This document shows, piece by piece, positions 14,664-15,980 of a stretch of 15,980 nt of DNA. Position 1 is the stretch's first letter, and the number at the start of each line of letters is the position of its first letter. Both the position numbers and the translations under genes were made by a program. The notes beneath the pieces were generated by a model. That model saw only the letters and a list, made by a program, of their open reading frames with translations, was not told the DNA's origin and made no database searches. The stretch comes from an uncultured Eubacterium sp. (GTDB taxonomy: Bacteria > Bacillota > Clostridia > Lachnospirales > Lachnospiraceae): contig CAKREL010000054.1 of assembly GCA_934317205.1 (NCBI GenBank), positions 1 through 15,980 on the forward strand. Reading direction: 5' to 3'.

Positions 14664-14690
14664 GTTCACATGCGTATAAAACATGTTCTT
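14664..14690. repeat. Direct repeats in the regulator-SDR intergenic region, possible operator
   Basis: GTATAAAA occurs at 14664-14671 and 14683-14690, 19 bp apart, i.e. close to two helical turns. CACATG (14658-14663) and ACATG (14671-14675) flank the first copy as a partial inverted pair. They lie between the divergent regulator and SDR genes, just upstream of the SDR promoter. Confidence 0.35.
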
Positions 14691-14712
14691 TTGTATAAAA
14701 GGCGTCCGATAT

Positions 14713-14741
14713 TTTACATATTTTTTCAAATATGCTACACT
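14713..14741 (+). promoter_or_regulatory. Extended sigma-A promoter for the SDR gene
   Basis: TTTACA (14713-14718) and TACACT (14736-14741) are spaced 17 bp, with TGC before the -10. It closely resembles the GntR promoter at 5361-5389. The transcript would start about 22 bases before ATG 14771. Confidence 0.65.
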
Positions 14742-14770
14742 TATATATCAGAAACATTTTGGAGGATACT

Positions 14771-15499
14771 ATGAAAACAGCACTCATTACCGGCGCTTCC
14801 CACGGCATCGGAAAAGCCATTGCACAATGTCTGGCTTCTCAGGGAATACGCCTGTTTCTCAACTGTCACTCATCCAAAGAAGAACTGACAGAATATGCGG
14901 CTCACTTGACCACAACCTATCATATTGCGTGTACGCCACTGATTTACGATATTTCAGATCATGAACAGGTACGTTCCATGTTTTGCGAGATTCATGCCAT
15001 GCATGAGTCTGTAGATTTACTGATCAACAATGCCGGTGTTTCCCACATCGGGCTTTTACAGGATATGGAGATTCAGGACTGGAACCGTGTGATCAACACA
15101 AATCTGACTTCCGTTTTTTCCTGCTGCAAATATGCGATCCCTGATATGCTCAATAAGAAAGAAGGGAAAATTATTAATATTTCATCTATGTGGGGAGTTT
15201 CCGGAGCTTCCTGCGAAGTTTCCTACTCTGCCAGCAAAGGTGGACTAAATCTATTCACCCAGGCACTTGCTAAGGAGCTGGCACCTAGTAATATTCAGGT
15301 AAATGCAGTAGCCTGTGGAGTGATCGATACACGCATGAATGCATGCTTTGATTCAGAAGAACGTGCAGAACTGGAAAATGAAATTCCTGCCGGACGCTTC
15401 GCTGCGCCGGAAGAAGTGGCAGAATTCGTATATCAACTGATCACGGCACCAACGTACCTGACCGGACAGATCATCCCCTTCGACGGAGGATATCTATAA
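14771..15499 (+). CDS. SDR-family NAD(P)-dependent oxidoreductase, FabG-like (242 aa)
   Basis: Cytoplasmic classical short-chain dehydrogenase/reductase. Visible motifs: cofactor loop TGASHGIG (7-14), NNAG (86-89), catalytic N111, S139 in NISSMWG, and Y152-x3-K156 in SYSASKGG; the end ..TGQIIPFDGGYL is typical of FabG-type enzymes. Length is normal. Substrate is unknown: 3-oxoacyl-ACP reductase is one option, but there are no fatty-acid genes beside it. ATG 14771 has GGAGG 5 bases upstream; the frame is open further upstream to 14732, but that part contains the promoter -10. It is transcribed away from the XRE/TPR-like regulator, which may control it. No simple intrinsic terminator follows; the transcript would run into the large palindrome at 15519-15718. 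Confidence 0.92.
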   Translation: MKTALITGASHGIGKAIAQCLASQGIRLFLNCHSSKEELTEYAAHLTTTYHIACTPLIYDISDHEQVRSMFCEIHAMHESVDLLINNAGVSHIGLLQDMEIQDWNRVINTNLTSVFSCCKYAIPDMLNKKEGKIINISSMWGVSGASCEVSYSASKGGLNLFTQALAKELAPSNIQVNAVACGVIDTRMNACFDSEERAELENEIPAGRFAAPEEVAEFVYQLITAPTYLTGQIIPFDGGYL

Positions 15500-15518
15500 A
15501 TTCTTGTTTAGGGTGGTT

Positions 15519-15718
15519 TGGAACAAGCAGAAACGAACTCCAACAAGAACCTGAAAAATTTTCTGTGACCACTGCGTCGCTTATTTCCGACCGCTCCCGC
15601 GAACTCGCCCGCAAAACCGGCGTGCTCAGACACACTCCCGCGGTCGGGCTAGACGCAGCGGTCACAACGAAAATTTTACAATGGTTCTTTCGTTGGAGTT
15701 CGTTTCTGCTTTGTTCCA
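15519..15718. repeat. Giant imperfect palindrome (about 200 bp)
   Basis: Six matched blocks run inward in order: 15519-15544 with 15692-15718 (26 bp, one extra base); AAGAACC with GGTTCTT (15545-15551, 15683-15689); AAAATTTTC with GAAAATTTT (15555-15563, 15669-15677); GTGACC with GGTCAC (15565-15570, 15660-15665); CTGCGTC with GACGCAG (15572-15578, 15652-15658); CCGACCGC with GCGGTCGG (15587-15594, 15640-15647). About 63 bp can pair, around a 45-base GC-rich loop. The element is richer in G and C at its centre than the flanking DNA. No clear target-site duplication is seen (only TT on both sides). Short ORFs across it on both strands look like products of the palindrome, not genes. A miniature inverted-repeat element or a long hairpin RNA are the main options. 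Confidence 0.85.
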
Positions 15719-15980
15719 TTTACGCCGTGGCACCGCGTGACACGCATGCATATAAGCTGATGGCAAAATAACTGTTGTGCTGCATGCGCAGATTTACATA
15801 TTGAAAAATGAATCGAATTTAAAAATTGAACAACGTACGCTACCCTCGACAGAATAAGCAACTATGGATAAACGCAAAGCAATTATAAATCTGTACCATA
15901 CGTTTTTTTAAACTGTTTTTAGATTTTGAGCCAGAGGTAAGACCAGAGCCACCGCAACGCGGTTCCCTTGACCATAGACA
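15719..15980. other. Unassigned region without recognisable gene at the window end
   Basis: No ORF with a plausible start and ribosome binding site was found. A small perfect hairpin ACCGC-AAC-GCGGT lies at 15951-15963, in a locally GC-rich stretch after a T7 run (15903-15909). A minus-strand frame entering at 15980 reads YGQGNRVAVALVLPLAQNLK before stopping near 15912; it could be the end of a gene beyond the window, but I recognise no family. Confidence 0.3.

Noticed and set aside
15565..15771. 68-aa ORF across the large palindrome, and its 82-aa opposite-strand partner
   Set aside because: Both frames follow from the palindrome's symmetry and lack start signals.

Overview
The window looks like a chromosomal segment from an anaerobic, spore-forming low-GC Firmicute, most likely a Lachnospiraceae relative (Dorea, Blautia or Mediterraneibacter type). 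The evidence is moderate AT content, strong AGGAGG-type ribosome binding sites, sigma-A-like promoters, a SipL-type spore protein with DUF3794 and LysM domains, and a PcsB/CwlO-like NlpC/P60 hydrolase. No CRISPR array, rRNA, recognisable tRNA or intact insertion sequence is visible.

Layout. 1-580: a truncated minus-strand gene beginning with an unusual poly-serine N-terminus, divergent from a small XRE regulator. 637-1247: a SAM-dependent methyltransferase whose frame is broken in a 9-base A/T run. 1529-5259 (minus): an NhaC-family antiporter, a possible 39-aa ORF, an Sfp-type phosphopantetheinyl transferase, a promoter-preceded highly structured intergenic region, and a class I aminotransferase. 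5441-6591 (plus): a GntR/FCD regulator, divergent from the aminotransferase, followed closely by a YqeY-family protein. 6697-7911 (minus): a secreted peptidoglycan hydrolase with a good sigma-A promoter and an upstream match to the WalR box. 8050-10158 (minus): a SipL-like spore protein and a PrcB-domain lipoprotein, probably one sporulation unit behind a sigma-E-like promoter. 10303-11035 (plus): a PlsC-type acyltransferase. 11099-13565 (minus): ddl and murF, overlapping by 8 bp, making D-Ala-D-Ala and attaching it to the UDP-MurNAc-tripeptide. 13709-14599 (minus): an XRE regulator with a long helical C-terminal domain, divergent from an SDR oxidoreductase (14771-15499). 15519-15718: a ~200-bp imperfect palindrome. 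15719-15980: no gene recognised.

Most protein-coding genes are conserved housekeeping types: cell wall (ddl, murF, NlpC/P60), membrane lipid (plsC), carrier-protein activation (sfp type), sporulation (sipL-like) and ion homeostasis (NhaC). The least explained parts are non-coding: the structured RNA candidate before the Sfp gene, the giant palindrome after the SDR gene, and the homopolymer frameshift. All functional calls rest on motif recognition by eye; no database search was run.
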